From positions 47,305,662 through 47,369,661 of the forward strand of contig JALGQZ010000001.1 of NCBI GenBank assembly GCA_023105745.1: a stretch of DNA of 64,000 bases, given 5' to 3'. The notes beneath the pieces were generated by a model. It made no database searches. It worked only from the letters and a program-made list of their open reading frames with translations, and was not told the origin of the DNA. The translations under genes and the position numbers were made by a program. Positions 34,055 to 46,379 of the stretch are shown in pieces (positions within the stretch are counted from its first letter, which is position 1; the number at the start of each line of letters is the position of its first letter). Source of the DNA: Austropuccinia psidii. Lineage: Eukaryota > Basidiomycota > Pucciniomycetes > Pucciniales > Sphaerophragmiaceae.

Positions 34055-35764
34055 ATGAGGAATGAACTTATTAATGTGTTATACACATATAAAAATGCAT
34101 TTGCCTCTGATAATGAACCATTAGGCGCTATAAGAGGACATGAAGTTGATATTACTCTTAATATTGAAAGACCATATCCTCCAGTACTTAGAAGACCAGC
34201 TTATCCAGCTAGTCCCAGAGCTAGAGAGGCCTTGGAAAAACATATCCAAGAGTTGATCCAACTTGGTGTGCTAAGGAAAGTAGGCCATAATGAGGAAGTT
34301 GAAGTGACAACACCTGTTATTATTGCATGGCATAATTATAAGTCAAGAATGGTTGGAGATTTCAGAGCATTGAATACCTACACAGTTCCAGATAGGTATC
34401 CAATCCCTAGAATTCAAGAAACCTTGACTCAATTGTCTAAAGCCAAGTATATAACATCAATGGATGCATTGAAAGGCTTCCATCAAAATGTTTTGACGCC
34501 TAAAGCTAGAAAATTACTTAGAATTATCACTCACTGTGGTATTTTTGAGTATCTTAGAATGCCATTTGGCATTAAAAATGCTCCATCCCATTATCAAAGG
34601 ATGATGAACACCATCTTTCCTACAGAATTATCTGAAGGATGGCTTATCATTTATATTGATGATATTATCATATGTTCTGATTCATGGTCTTTGCACATTG
34701 AAATACTTGCAAGAGTACTTCATAAAGTTGCAGAAGTGAACATGAAAATTTCACTTAAGAAATGCAATTTTGGTTTTGAAGAACTCAAAGCATTAGGACA
34801 TATTGTTTCTGGTTTAAGCTTGGGTATTGACAAAAACAAAGTAGCAGCAGTGTTACTTAAACCAATACCCCAGAATAAGAAAGAAATTATGTCTTTTCTT
34901 GGGTTTGCCAGTTACTATAGGCAACACCTGAAAGACTTTGCAATTCTAGCCAAGTCACTTTATAGAATCTGTGATCAACAGACTGTATTTGAGATGACAC
35001 AGGAGAGAATTAAAGCTTATGAGAAGATAAGGAAAGCCCTTACAGAAGCACCTTTACTCCTCATGCCTGACTGGAATATTCCTTTTAAGTTGTACATTGA
35101 TGCATGTGGAGATGGACTAGGGGCAGCCCTACATCAAGTCCAGATTATAGATGACAAACCTACAGAAGGACCAGTTTGTTATATCTCAAGACAAATCAAA
35201 CCAACAGAAGCCAGATATGGTGCAAGCCAAATGGAGTGCTTATGTTTGGTATGGGCACTTGAGAAACTACACTATTATCTTGATGGCAGTGTTTTTGAAG
35301 TGATAACTGACTGTAATGCTGTGAAATCACTTCTTAACATGAAAGCTCTCAACAGACATATGTTGAGATGGCAAATAGCCATTCAAGAATATAGAGGAAA
35401 CATGACTATAGTTCATAAAGCAGGAAACATTCACAAGAATTCTGATGGACTTAGTAGATGGGCTTTAGCCAGCACTCCTGATAACCCAGCTTATGTACCT
35501 TTGGAAGCTGAACCACAGATTCCAATTGAAGGAATTAACATAACTGATATTGGGACTGAATTCTTTGAAGAGGTCAGAGAATCTTATAAACAAGACAATA
35601 ATTGCCATATCTTGACTTGTTTATTAGATAAAGACTGCAAAGATACATCTTTAGTTAATGCACTTGATGAAGTTTGGAAAAATTCCTATTCTGAAGGAAG
35701 ATTTCACTTATTTGATGGAATCATTTACCACAGAACAAAACATTCTTGTGTTATGACATTGTGA
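34055..35764 (+). CDS. pol: Element C reverse transcriptase and RNase H
   Basis: 569 aa in frame with gag. RT blocks in order: [69 protein letters not shown], and the catalytic Y200-I-D202-D203, then [19 protein letters not shown]. The RNase H region begins around residue 345 ([17 protein letters not shown]) with [16 protein letters not shown] and [13 protein letters not shown]. No stop or shift inside. It ends at a TGA (35762-35764) in a block that reads VMTLPDRTLI in B2, so this is a nonsense mutation and not a natural end. RT copies the element RNA and RNase H removes the template. Confidence 0.93.
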   Translation: MRNELINVLYTYKNAFASDNEPLGAIRGHEVDITLNIERPYPPVLRRPAYPASPRAREALEKHIQELIQLGVLRKVGHNEEVEVTTPVIIAWHNYKSRMVGDFRALNTYTVPDRYPIPRIQETLTQLSKAKYITSMDALKGFHQNVLTPKARKLLRIITHCGIFEYLRMPFGIKNAPSHYQRMMNTIFPTELSEGWLIIYIDDIIICSDSWSLHIEILARVLHKVAEVNMKISLKKCNFGFEELKALGHIVSGLSLGIDKNKVAAVLLKPIPQNKKEIMSFLGFASYYRQHLKDFAILAKSLYRICDQQTVFEMTQERIKAYEKIRKALTEAPLLLMPDWNIPFKLYIDACGDGLGAALHQVQIIDDKPTEGPVCYISRQIKPTEARYGASQMECLCLVWALEKLHYYLDGSVFEVITDCNAVKSLLNMKALNRHMLRWQIAIQEYRGNMTIVHKAGNIHKNSDGLSRWALASTPDNPAYVPLEAEPQIPIEGINITDIGTEFFEEVRESYKQDNNCHILTCLLDKDCKDTSLVNALDEVWKNSYSEGRFHLFDGIIYHRTKHSCVMTL

Positions 35765-37105
35765 AGTAGATTACTTATCAATACCATTCTTCATGAATGT
35801 CATGATAGTATCTACTCTGGACACCTGTCAGAAGACAGAACACTTGAAAAAGTGAAGAACTGTGCATGGTGGCCATCTTGGAGAAGTGAAACCATTGAAT
35901 ATTGCCATACCTGTGACAGATGCCAAAAAGCAAACAGGAGTACAGGCAAGAAATTTGAATTAATGATCCATATTCAAGAACCAAAATCCCCTTGGGAAGT
36001 TGTTCACATGGATTTGGTCACAGCACTTCCTCCAAGTGGTGACAGAAGTTATAATGCTTGTTTAGTCATTGTAGACAGATATAGCAAAACTCCCATATTC
36101 TTACCATGTCATAAAGATGACACTGCTATGGATACAGCTCTTCTTTTATGGAGTAGAGTTATTTCTCATACAGGATTATTTAAGAATATCATAAGTGACA
36201 GAGATCCCAAGTTCACATCTGCACTTTGGACCAATCTTCATAGATTGTTTGGGACTAAGTTATCATTCTCTACAGCATATCACCCTCAAACAGATGGGCT
36301 AGCAGAGAGGATGATTCAGAATTTAGAAGACATGATCAGGAGATTCTGTGCTTATGGATTAGAATTCAAAGACTCAGATGGCTTTACCCATGACTGGTGC
36401 ACTCTGATACCTGCACTAGAATTGGCATACAAGACATCAGTCCATTCTTCCACAGGACAAACTCCTGCTATGTTAGAGAAAGGATGGAATCCAAGACTCC
36501 CAGCAGACACACTGAGGAAAGACTTGATTGACATTCATCCTACAGCTTCCAGCTTCAAGATAATTCTTGATAAAGTAAAACATCATGCAAAACAAACTAT
36601 GTATGATGCTTTTGATTATGCAAAACAGAAGTGGGACAAGAGTCATAAAGTACCAGACTTCAAAGTAGGGGACTTAGTTTTAGTTTCAACCTTGAATTTT
36701 AATAATATCAAAGGCCCAAAGAAACTTAAAGATTCTTATGTAGGACCTTTTGTTATTGTTGCTTTACATGGAACCAATGCAGTTCAAGTGGAATTGAGTG
36801 GTGAATTGGAAAATAAACACCCCACCTTTCCAGTCAGCTTGATAAAACCTTATCAACCGGCTGATAAAGAATTGTTTCCTTTAAGAAACCCAACTCCTTT
36901 AACTGTACCACCTGTGGAACAGAATGAAGGCAAAAAGATAAAGAAAGTCATTAAAGAAAGGAGACTTAGGGGTAAAAATCAAAGAGAATATCTTGTCAGA
37001 TATAGAAATCCAGTACATGAAGATGAATGGATGGCAGAATCAGAAATACCTGACTCAGATAAACTCTTAAGAAGATTTAGACATGAAAGAAGGCCACAAG
37101 CCTGA
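35765..37105 (+). CDS. pol: Element C integrase with chromodomain-like tail
   Basis: Same frame as RT, directly after the TGA; no Met is needed if it is made by readthrough. HHCC domain: HECHDSIYSGH and CHTCDRCQKANRS. Counting from Met 35852, the catalytic triad is D54 (HMDLVTALPP), D116 (SDRDPKFTS) and E152 (TDGLAERM), with the classical 35-residue D-E spacing. The C-terminal domain has GDLVLVSTLNFNNIKGPKKL and the GPFVIVALHGTNAVQVEL barrel. The tail NQREYLVRYRNPVHEDEW followed by LLRRFRHERR resembles a chromodomain of chromovirus integrases. All catalytic residues are intact, in contrast to B2. Confidence 0.92.
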   Translation, partial: SRLLINTILHECHDSIYSGHLSEDRTLEKVKNCAWWPSWRSETIEYCHTCDRCQKANRSTGKKFELMIHIQEPKSPWEVVHMDLVTALPPSGDRSYNACLVIVDRYSKTPIFLPCHKDDTAMDTALLLWSRVISHTGLFKNIISDRDPKFTSALWTNLHRLFGTKLSFSTAYHPQTDGLAERMIQNLEDMIRRFCAYGLEFKDSDGFTHDWCTLIPALELAYKTSVHSSTGQTPAMLEKGWNPRLPADTLRKDLIDIHPTASSFKIILDKVKHHAKQTMYDAFDYAKQKWDKSHKVPDFKVGDLVLVSTLNFNNIKGPKKLKDSYVGPFVIVALHGTNAVQVELSGELENKHPTFPVSLIKPYQPADKELFPLRNPTPLTVPPVEQNEGKKIKKVIKERRLRGKNQREYLVRYRNPVHEDEWMAESEIPDSDKLLRRFRHERRPQA

Positions 37106-37233
37106 ATATGTCTATAAATGTGCTTTAAATTACTTGATCTGAGTGATGTGAAGAGGTTGGACAGTGGACATTACCCCCCTTTGGGGCCTTATTCTTTTAT
37201 CACTAATAAAATTGTAGCACAATTTTATTTTTT

Positions 37234-37245
37234 GGTGGGAGGAAA
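37234..37245 (+). other. Polypurine tract of element C
   Basis: GGTGGGAGGAAA directly before the 3' LTR, after a T-rich run (TTTATTTTTT). This is the second-strand priming site. Confidence 0.8.
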
Positions 37246-39166
37246 TGTGAGCCTTGAGGTATATTTTACATACCCAAATAGGCCACAATTATCTTAAAAA
37301 GAAAAGTTGAATTATGCATAACTCATAATTCATGCATATATCCAAATTCATCATTTTCAATTTCAGAAAAGATGAATAACTTTTTATTGAGTAAGTAAAT
37401 CCATGGATTTAAGACCAGATTTGGATTCTACAAAAAAATTCACCTAGGGTAGCCCCATAGAGTGAATAAGCTCAATTTAAGTATTTGAGGTGGTAAAATG
37501 GAAAATACTTCAATACCACATCATTAATACCACATAAAAGATCAGTGAAAATTTTTGTTTTTCTTGATTTTAAGCCAAAATAATGGGAAAGTGAGAAATC
37601 CCATGTTACATATACACTAAGAATAGTGTTATGCATGTTTTGAGCACTTAATATCATGGTATTCTTACATAGACTTTTGGTACACCCATAGTGGATATCT
37701 CACTTTAAGCTTAAATTACTATTTTGACGTAAAAATAAGCAAGGGGGACAAAAGACATCAAAGAGAGCCAGGGTACCCAACTTCTGAGGCCTCAGAGGCG
37801 TGGATAGCTCCAGAGCATGGATCCATGGCTCATCTTGGCCCAATTGGTAAACTAAAACTCTTTGGGAACTTGGTTACCAAGTTACACCTACTGTAATCAT
37901 AAGAAAATAGCAAATAACCTGCTATTTTGACGTGCCAAGGAGGTAATGAGCTACTTAGACTCCTTTAACCACGTCAATTCTTGATGACTTTCCATTACTA
38001 GACCCTAAAAGAGTAATTAAAACCCTTTTGGGACCCATATTCATTGATTTACCTCATAGCAACCAGCAAAATACTGCTATTTGCAATTCTACGTAGAAAT
38101 GAGGTAAAACTTCAAAAATTCATTAAAAATACAATTCTGAATGAATCTTTCTGAAACTTTCAGGACTAATAGAGAACTGTATTATCTATGGTACAACCAA
38201 AAAGAATTATGGGTTTACTAGTAAAATTAAAAGTTTTACTTACAGTCCATTTTTGACCATTCTACGTGAAACACTGAATCTTCAAAAATTCACAGTAATT
38301 ACAACCTGTGATGAAATTGGCAATAACATTGATAACTTTGAGAAATCAATGATTATTTTAGAATAAAAGAAGATTTACAGATGTTACTCCTTTTATTTCT
38401 AACCATATTGGGGTTGGTAGTCACATAAAAACATCAATTAAGTAATTATGATAATCTTACGTGACAATTGATGATGCAATCAATAATCCAAAAGGGTTTA
38501 TTGTTTTCTCACTCACTGGTTTTTCAGTTTGCTCCATGGCATGTCTCTGTGAGCTGTTGTTGACTTAAAAGAGGCCTCCTCTTGCTGTTTTTTTTCAGAA
38601 ATCATCTTATTAATCATTTATATCAGTATTACCAACAAGTAAGTATCAGTTAAAACTTTTCTTAAGTGTTTTATTCTTTCAGAATCAATCAGAAAAACGC
38701 GAACTCATAGAAATCAACTATATATTGTTGTAATACATTTATAAATTCATTTTTGATCCTCTAAATCCACAATTCTACGCCAAATCTCTCCATCTTATCT
38801 TTCAAAAAGCTCTTTGGAATATTAGTGAGTGATTTATCTTTAATTCTTAAAGTTTTTCTCTAAAAATTTAGTTTTCTTCAAGAATTATCATTATGATTAT
38901 TCTTGCAAAAGATAATTATATATTAAAATAATTTTATTATTTTAATAAAGAAGTTTTTATTATTAAATTCTTCTTGTAATTGATTCTTGTGGACAATTAC
39001 TTGCTCACTGTTAAAATCACTAGTAGTGCTTAACACGTGAAAGAAATAATTTTTTAATTATTTAATTGTGTTTATAATAATATTTTATTATTATATTTCA
39101 TAAGAACAGACATAGTACTGTTGATTAATAGTAATATTATCATCAGTTTCATAGTCACATCTTACA
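37246..39166 (+). repeat. 3' LTR of element C
   Basis: 1921 bp, matching 28801-30723 with scattered substitutions and a 2-bp length difference. It is followed by AATTC, the target duplication. Confidence 0.93.
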
Positions 39167-39171
39167 AATTC

Positions 39172-41361
39172 CCCTTCTCATTCCAATTTATTTCTCAAAT
39201 TCATCTGCAGTAAGTTTTTTATCAAAAATATGGAGCTTTTGTACTTAAAAACAGTCTTATTGGAAGAAATTTCTTTTTGTTAAAAAGATGCTTTTTTGGG
39301 CATACACTTTTCCCACACAAAAAATTCACAAGATCATGGGCTTCTGGTCTCTTGTCCTCAAGATTCACCCCTTCATTTTTTTTAAAAAAAAAGAAGGGAA
39401 ATCAATCAGTGAGAATTTTTTTAATTAATTTTTGAAAAAATTATGGGATGTTAACATGCAACAAATGAAAAAATTTGGTTGAAAGAAATTGAAAAATTCC
39501 TCAAAACTTAGACTAAAAAATTTACTTAAAAAGGTGATGAATTATATGTTCTGGCCATGAATTGGTAAAAATAATAAGGGCTTGAATGCTTTTACCAACA
39601 CCCAACCCTTGTTATATGGATATTTTAGTACCAACTTTTGATTTTTCTGTGATGCTTAGGCTTGAGTAGCCTTAATAACTACTTATATTAATTGATAATT
39701 CATTTAATATTACCTTTCAACTATAATTTATAATAACACATTATTTCATATGAATTTTTATCATTTTTATACATCAAAATTTAAGAATATTACATTATAT
39801 TAGTTTAATCACTTAATTTTACTTTAATAACATATTTTCATCTGACAAAATTCATATTACAGTTAGTTTCAAGTTATCAATCCTAATTAATGGCCTAATA
39901 GACACATCTTACACTAGATTTCATACTCAATAGACAGATTTAGACCACATATTATTTTCTAATTCACAAATCCCCCTTTCTTATTATGAATGAGAAACAG
40001 GAATTTTACCTTTTTGGGATAAAAATTCTTTTCATTTTCAGTATCCTTGGGACCGGTTAATCTCTTATCTTCCATTTTCATCAAGGAGGAAGTCTCTGAA
40101 AAATCTTTTTAAGTTATACATTGATAACCTAGCATTTAATCCTGATTCAAATAATCTAGTTGATCCTCACAATTTTCAAATTTCCTGGAGGGACTCTCAT
40201 CAGTGCCACTATAGAATTCAGTGTGTCCAATTTTAATACTTTTATCCCTAAAATAAGGTACTCTCATATGATTTCTGAAAAAAAAGTCCATGAAAGCCTA
40301 GCAAGGGAATCGACTCTGAATTTGTTCCTCCAAAATAACTTGTTTTTTCAAAGAATGCTCCTTATCCTGTTTGTATTAAATCTCCAAAAGAAAAGACATA
40401 TGAGATTTTTTATTTGTTCTATATGGTTTATAGATTATGTCCAATAAAGTTCAACTTCGCCTTGTGGTTCCTCATATTGAGCTACTTTACTCTCAAAAGA
40501 TTTTATTTGGGAATTGATCCTATTTACCCAAATTATTTCATTAGTATCCACAAGATTATCTGAGGTTCAAATATCATAGGGTCAAAAATTTCTCCACAAT
40601 GGAAGAATCAAAAAGCAACTAACCCTTATAGCTATTTCTATCTTATAGTTAAGCACATATAGGGTTCTAATCCGAAATTTTGAAGAGTTGATTTCATTTG
40701 GATAATTTGTTTTGGTTTTAGATTTAATCACATTAAAACCTCTAGATATTCGATTTATATTCAAAGTGGACTGTTAAATGATTGAATGTGATATTTCATA
40801 TGTTAAATTTTCTGATTCTCAGCTCAAATCTGACACTTTGTTCACATTCAACTTTCTGTGTGGTAATGTATGAACTCTATTAAATCTGGGATGGAATTAC
40901 TCAAAATATGTTATTTATGGTCTCTTGATGTGATTTGAGGCATTAGAATCAATTAAGGTTAAGAGTTCAAAAATTCAAACACCTTTCATGGATATGAGGT
41001 TATTCTAAATTATTGATTCTCAAGCCATCTTAAATGAAGTCCCCCCAAAGATTTATGCAGACGCTAAAAGTGGGAAAGACTTACTTTCTGAAGCCAAATG
41101 AATTTCAGAAGCCCCAGTTCCCTTTGGTTTGATATTGGTACTGGCTAATTGTAGACCAAAGGGTTGGAAATTGTGAAGTTGAATTTTGGAAAACCTTTAC
41201 GTGCTTCATTGGTGCAAGACTTACTCAAAGGATGGGGCAATTTTTTGAATCATTTAACAACAATAAGATCTTTAACTGTTTCCCAATTTATTGTACAATC
41301 TGTGCCCACTGTCTGAGGGATAAAAGGTAGCTGATAGGTTTGCTCATGAGTGATCAAAGCT
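39172..41361. other. Intergenic region, no gene supported
   Basis: AT-rich flank between element C and the host gene. The only open frames are under 100 codons (for example 40160-40447 plus, 40582-40764 minus), with no recognisable motifs and no splice-consistent extension. A 3-kb region at this position could contain exons of an unrecognised minus-strand gene; see 41362-41469. Confidence 0.5.
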
Positions 41362-41469
41362 TCACTTGAGTTTTTCCCGTGAACAGAATCTATGCTCAGG
41401 CATGACCAGCACAAAAAATAAGAGTATGAGACTCCCACCCAGCAGTTTGAGTATTTTAGCAATCTCCAT
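41362..41469 (-). CDS. Signal-peptide-like first exon or micro-ORF
   Basis: ATG at 41469 opens 35 codons beginning MEIAKILKLLGGSLILLFF, a short charged N-terminus followed by a strongly hydrophobic core and MPEHRFCSREK. The frame closes with TGA at 41362-41364, overlapping a possible donor (AA|GTGAAG). Acceptor-like sites (CTATCAG, CCCTCAG) follow within 60 nt, but each tested join closes again within about 15 codons. It lies head to head with the host gene at 41948, so it could share a promoter. It may be exon 1 of a small secreted protein or chance. Low confidence. Confidence 0.25.
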   Translation of the reverse strand: MEIAKILKLLGGSLILLFFVLVMPEHRFCSREKLK

Positions 41470-41820
41470 GCTTTCTCAGCTAGTTCCTGAGCGTATGACT
41501 GACTTCATAATCTGAATCAGGATTGAAGGATTATGAAAATCCGTGCTCTAGTCTGAATTCCTACCCAAGGCTGCTCCCAGAAATTATTTGGACTGGCGAT
41601 GCCTTCCGATTACGTCCGATGGAAAGTCCGCCTTTGAAAATTAGTTTTGAATTTTCTGATCCGCGCAGGCTCGCAGTGGGTTCTGCTGCGCACTTCCACT
41701 GTCGTCCGATCACTCCGCAGCCTGTGCGGTGGTCATATTCAATTTGATATTCAATTTGAGCGATCGTCAAATTAAAGTTAATCTTCAACCTGCCAAAATT
41801 GATCATCACCCAATATCTCA

Positions 41821-41920
41821 TCTTCATCCTCATCCTCATCCTCGTCATCCTCATCCTCGTCATCATCATCCTCGTCATCATCATCCTCGTCATCATCATC
41901 CTCGTCATCGCCATCACCGC
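41821..41920. repeat. Minisatellite in the host gene 5' leader
   Basis: CATCCT and CATCATCATCCTCGT units. The 15-bp unit CATCATCATCCTCGT is repeated about four times. In the host gene frame it would read His/Pro/Arg repeats. That frame is open from 41729 but has no ATG before 41948, so it is treated as untranslated. Confidence 0.7.
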
Positions 41921-41947
41921 CTTCATCCAAGAAACATAGACTTTCGA

Positions 41948-44910
41948 ATGTCAAACCATTCGATGGCCAACAATAAAAACTTTCATCAAAGTAAGGCTAT
42001 TTTTATTCTTTATCGCCATCGCCATCGTCATACTAATCTTTATGATCTTTTTAGAATCTCATCAATTCTTTAATTCTTATCAATCTCATCATCATCGTCA
42101 TCATCGCTTATTGGGGTCTCATTCTAAGCCAATTCATTCTGCAAAGCCCAATCAAAATTTACCTGCCTCTCTGACCTCAAGCTCAACTTCAACTTCAATC
42201 AATCTTTCATCTAAATCAAAATCAAAAGTTTCATCTATAAATTCATCAAAAAAGAATAAAATCGTCATCAATTCAAATAATAATTTAGATCTTCATAATC
42301 CTGCTTCATCTTCATCATCTACTGCAAAGTCAATCTTAAATAACCTTTTACCTAGTCATCCCAAATTACCAAAGTTTACCTTCATATCATCCAAAAAATC
42401 AGCTAAACCGTCTAATGATGACCATCCCTCTTTATCATCTCAATCTCAATCAATCAATTCAATCTCTTCGCCTTCATCCTCTAAATTCATACCAGTCTCA
42501 AATTCAAATCCAGCCTTTCATCAAAATCTTAACAATCAATCCATCACTCCCCCTTCTTCCCTGCAATCTCCTTCAAAATTTCAATCAAAACTCAAATCTG
42601 ATCATCTTCAAGATCAAATCATTCATCAAGATCAAGAAATTCCAATCAAGCCACCGCCCACAAAAATCCCTCAAGCTAGACCCAAGAAAGGCTCAGATGT
42701 TTCAACCGAACCTTCAAAAACAAAAAGGTTAGGTTCAACTAATGGTAACGGAAAAAAATCTAAATCAAATCAAATTAACCTCGATTCAAATCAAGAGGAT
42801 GATGATCCAATTCAAAAAACTCAAATTCATTCAAATCAAAACGATGATAATCCAATTCAAAAAACTCAAAATCATTCAAATCAATTCAATCTTCTTCGTC
42901 ATCAAATTTCAAATAATCAAGCCTTATCACCCGATCGTTCATTCAATTCAAAACTTATCAAAAATCAACCTTCATCATCAGATTCCGATCAAAAAGATAC
43001 TTCAAGTTTATCATCATTACCTTCTGATCTCGATCTAGATCTCGATCTCGCAAATCATATTGAAACTCATTATAATCATCTTCACCCTCATTCAAACTCA
43101 TCATCTGATCAAAAATCTCTCGATAAACCAGCTCTATTAATCATCTCAAAATCATCTTCCCTTCAAAATAAAAAATCTTTATCAATTTCTCCCAATCTTC
43201 CTTCCTCCATTCTCGGTCAAAAATCACCTTCATTAGAATTTTCAAAATTCCAAGTCGATGATCAAGAACCTTCTGAATTAGGTGATGATGTTTGTCTTGA
43301 ATACACTGACTTTGGTGAAGATCTTGGTTTACCTGTAACTTGGTCAGAATCTGATTACGGTAATTCTCTACCCGTTCAAATATTCCATACTTTTAAAAAA
43401 CTAATCTTGCTTTTCAATCATTTTAAAATCTTTAGATGATGGGCATCAAACCGATCAAACTAATGAATTCGAAGAATTTCTCTTAATGAATACTATTGAT
43501 GGTGATCGACCAATGTCAATCAACCGATTTAAAAATTTTCATTCAAATACCGATTACCCTCATCTTCAAACTAATAAAATTAATCATGAAAGTAGTGATG
43601 ATGATAGTCATCTACATTCCATGTCCATAGAAGATTTCGATTGGGGTCATTTAAACCAACATGAATCCCTCAATGACATAGATCATCATGATCATCATCT
43701 TGATCAACAAAGTAGAGATAGTGATCTCGATGGCGCAACTACTGATTCACTCGATGAGGACGATCATTCAGGTCTAGTCAGATTTGGAATTGAAACAGAT
43801 GAGCCTGTAGATGTGCAAGTTGAAGCTGAAGATGATTCAGTCTTCTTTGACTTACCTTCTCCTAGTAGAATAGGTTCAATCTTGACAAATTTCAATCTTA
43901 CTGGAGATTTGAGCTCTCTTATCAATCATTCAAATCAGCCTATCGAATCTAATCAAACTCCTCTCTTTTCTACTGACCAACTCAATCTTAGTCCAATCGG
44001 AAAATATGATATCAAATTACCTACCATGGGATCCTTTTCTTTAGACCGACAAGATGGTACAAAGGCAGGTAGAACAATCATTGATGGAAGAATTTCTATA
44101 CCACCTTCACCCTTCACTGGTGGTCAAGTCATACGCTATAATCGTTTGAAAAAACTTCGTCAACAATCTTCCACAGTGGAAAGTGATCCATTATCTTCAT
44201 TATTAGGAACTCCAAAAGTAAAATCAGCTACTTGTTCCACCTCTTTGGATCCAAATCATTTTCGACCCACTAAAGAGTCAAGCAATGAGCCTTCAACCAC
44301 AGGACCTGTTGACGACTTTGACATCACTGCTTTCATTCGTGGAATTCCTTCGGTCGATGATAGCTGTCTGGATACTGAAACTATTCAAGAAGGGCTTTCC
44401 GACTTATCTAGATGGCGACGAGTTCCTATGACAGCCTTTAGGCGACGAATGATGAGACAAGATGGGATCGAAAGCGAAGAGCATACAATGCTCGAGGGGG
44501 CAATTCAATCATCACTTGGAGAGACATTGAGCTTGTATGAACCTGGCGGTAAGAAAAGAAAGAAAAAACACCATCAGTTCAAATCAACAGTATTTGAACC
44601 GGCCACAAGAGGCTGTGAAAGAGGAGATGGACAAAAGTCGGGCTTAAAGAACCTGTTCGGCCATCACGAACGAGATGACTTGAACGGTCTTGAAAATAAG
44701 AAGGCTAAAAAGCGTTGGTTGAATGAAAAAGCTGAAGAAGGTTCAGGAGATGATGAAAGAATAGCATCATTATCTAAAACGATAGATTGTAATTTTGACA
44801 ATGATCGATTGTTTGAAGAAGTAATTGGAAGAAGTGATGCACCAATCTTAAATTTGATGGACAGCATGGAAGACTTATCATCAAAAGAAGGAAAAAATAT
44901 TTTTAAGTAA
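41948..44910 (+). CDS. Host gene, Ser/Asn/His-rich protein of unknown function, three exons
   Basis: Exons are 41948-41990, 42055-43359 and 43436-44910. Introns are 64 nt (GTAAGG, branch TACTAAT, TTTTTAG) and 76 nt (GTAATT, branch CTAAT, CTTTAG). Phases match at both joins, giving 940 aa. The N-terminal half is low complexity (Ser, Asn, Gln, His; repeated NQNDDNPIQKTQ-type units, an acidic DLDLDLDL run). Residues about 540-600 are acidic. The C-terminal third looks conserved in style: RYNRLKKLRQ, DFDITAFIRGIP, a basic RWRRVPMTAFRRRMM motif near 775-790 and a KKRKKK stretch near 822-827 that could be a nuclear signal. No enzymatic domain recognised. The codon use and higher complexity differ from the transposons around it, so it is the one convincing host gene here. 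Confidence 0.85.
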
Positions 44911-46379
44911 ATGCGAAAAAAGCTCTATTGAGCCTGGTTTAATTTCATTTTTTAAACACCCAAAATGCAGAAAAAAAACGGTATTGTTTTTTGCACATTT
45001 TCCTATTCCAAAAGCAAAAAAGGTTTTTTGGATTTCTAAAATCTAGACTTAGCTTTAAGAAGAAGATATATAAACTCTGTTATTTTTTTATGCGAAGAAA
45101 ATTAGATGAAGCAAATAAAAAGCGGCCAAGGCATTTATTACAAAGCTGTCTGCACTTAATAAATCTTAATTTCTTAATTTACAAAAACTCATTCCCACCC
45201 CTTGCACCCCCTTCATACTAAAAATGTCAAGTATATTTGAGTGTGGAATTTCTTTCAACTCAAAACATCGTTGCAAACATATGTTAATCCTTGTTTAAAA
45301 CAGAAGCCAACCGCGTCTTTTTTTTACTACTGTCGTCATTATTGCTGGAATAATTGATTTGAACATCTGTTGTGACAAGAACATGTCAAGTTGAGTGCTG
45401 CAAGGCGTGAAATGTGAAATAAAGTCCTTACAAAACTGATAAACTTTCTATTGGTTCAAACGAAATTTTAATATTATTTTCAAAAAATGTTTGTTTTGTA
45501 TATTTTAATAAACGAGGAGTATGACTAAATTAAGCCTGGGACTTTTTTTTACAATCTAGAGTGCAGAAATATTTTTGAGATAAGGAAATTAACCCATTCC
45601 AAATAAATAGTTAAATTTATCCAAAAACTCTTTTAAATTACATCTTCAAAGCTTTTTTTACAAAAAAATATAAAAGGAATTCTGATCAAAAATTAAGGAT
45701 TTAATTATGATCTCAACATAAACAAATTTATTGATTTACTTGGTAAAGAATTCACCAATTTGACCTATCATCATCGTCAAAAATTACCTAAACAGAACTT
45801 TTATAAGGTGAGAGAGGGGCTATTAAAGAGACACGCTTAATAGTATATCCATCCCATCCCACCCTTCAAGCCTCATCCAACCTTCAATGGATTGCTTGGC
45901 TGGAAGGGAAATACTTTTTAAGTGTCAAAAAATTCATTGAAAAATTGCTATTCCTTTTCTTTCTTTTTTTTGGGGAGGGGCATTTCCCTTTCTTTTTCTC
46001 TATTTAAAAATCAAACAACTTTTTTGGATTAATTTATACCCCTCACCCTCATTGCCACCTAAAAAAAATTAAACTCACGATTCAAATCAAGTTAAATATA
46101 TAAGATGAAACTAAAATTATTGAAGGTCTTAGGTAAATATGGAGATATATAAAGCTTTAAGAAGCAAATCCAAGGATGCTTGGTTTTTTTGTTTTTTGTT
46201 TTTTTTTTAAAAAAAAGACCAATTCTTGTTTTTTTACATTTTTGATAAAAAAAATATGATTTTTTTGGAGGGGATCCAATTGCGCAACCCCTTATCCAGA
46301 TCATTTTAATAAACAAAACTGCATCTGTGAGAAGTTTTAGACTTAAAAGAGGTTCATTATTGCTGTTTTTTCCTAGATC
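44911..46379. other. Intergenic region downstream of the host gene
   Basis: AT-rich, with several poly-T/poly-A runs. The only open frames are short and T-rich (for example 44991-45221, 46092-46316), with no motif support. It presumably contains the 3' UTR of the host gene. Nothing else is recognisable. Confidence 0.5.

Larger units (their letters stand above)
28801..39166 (+). mobile_element. Ty3/Gypsy element C, full length
   Basis: A 10.4 kb plus-strand element with LTRs 28801-30723 (1923 bp) and 37246-39166 (1921 bp), both TGTGAGCC...CATCTTACA. It is flanked by AATTC at 28796-28800 and 39167-39171. The order is PBS, leader with mini-exon, overlapping gag-N/accessory frames, gag, zinc knuckle, protease, RT, RNase H, integrase, chromodomain-like tail, polypurine tract. 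The LTRs differ at only a few percent of positions by eye, so insertion is the youngest among the complete elements here. Two nonsense codons (34046, 35762) and a pair of compensating indels in the coil region mar an otherwise open gag-pol. Confidence 0.95.

Noticed and set aside
40160..40447. 95-codon frame upstream of the host gene
   Set aside because: Low-complexity hydrophobic translation, no conserved motif, no splice-consistent extension.
41561..41926. 121-codon minus-strand frame with Met-Arg-Thr repeats
   Set aside because: It is the reverse reading of the CATCCTCGT minisatellite. The repeat keeps several frames open by itself, and no motif supports it.
42742..43038. 98-codon frame overlapping the host gene
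   Set aside because: It is an alternative reading of the CAAAT/ATTCAA-rich low-complexity exon. The spliced 940-codon frame explains the region.
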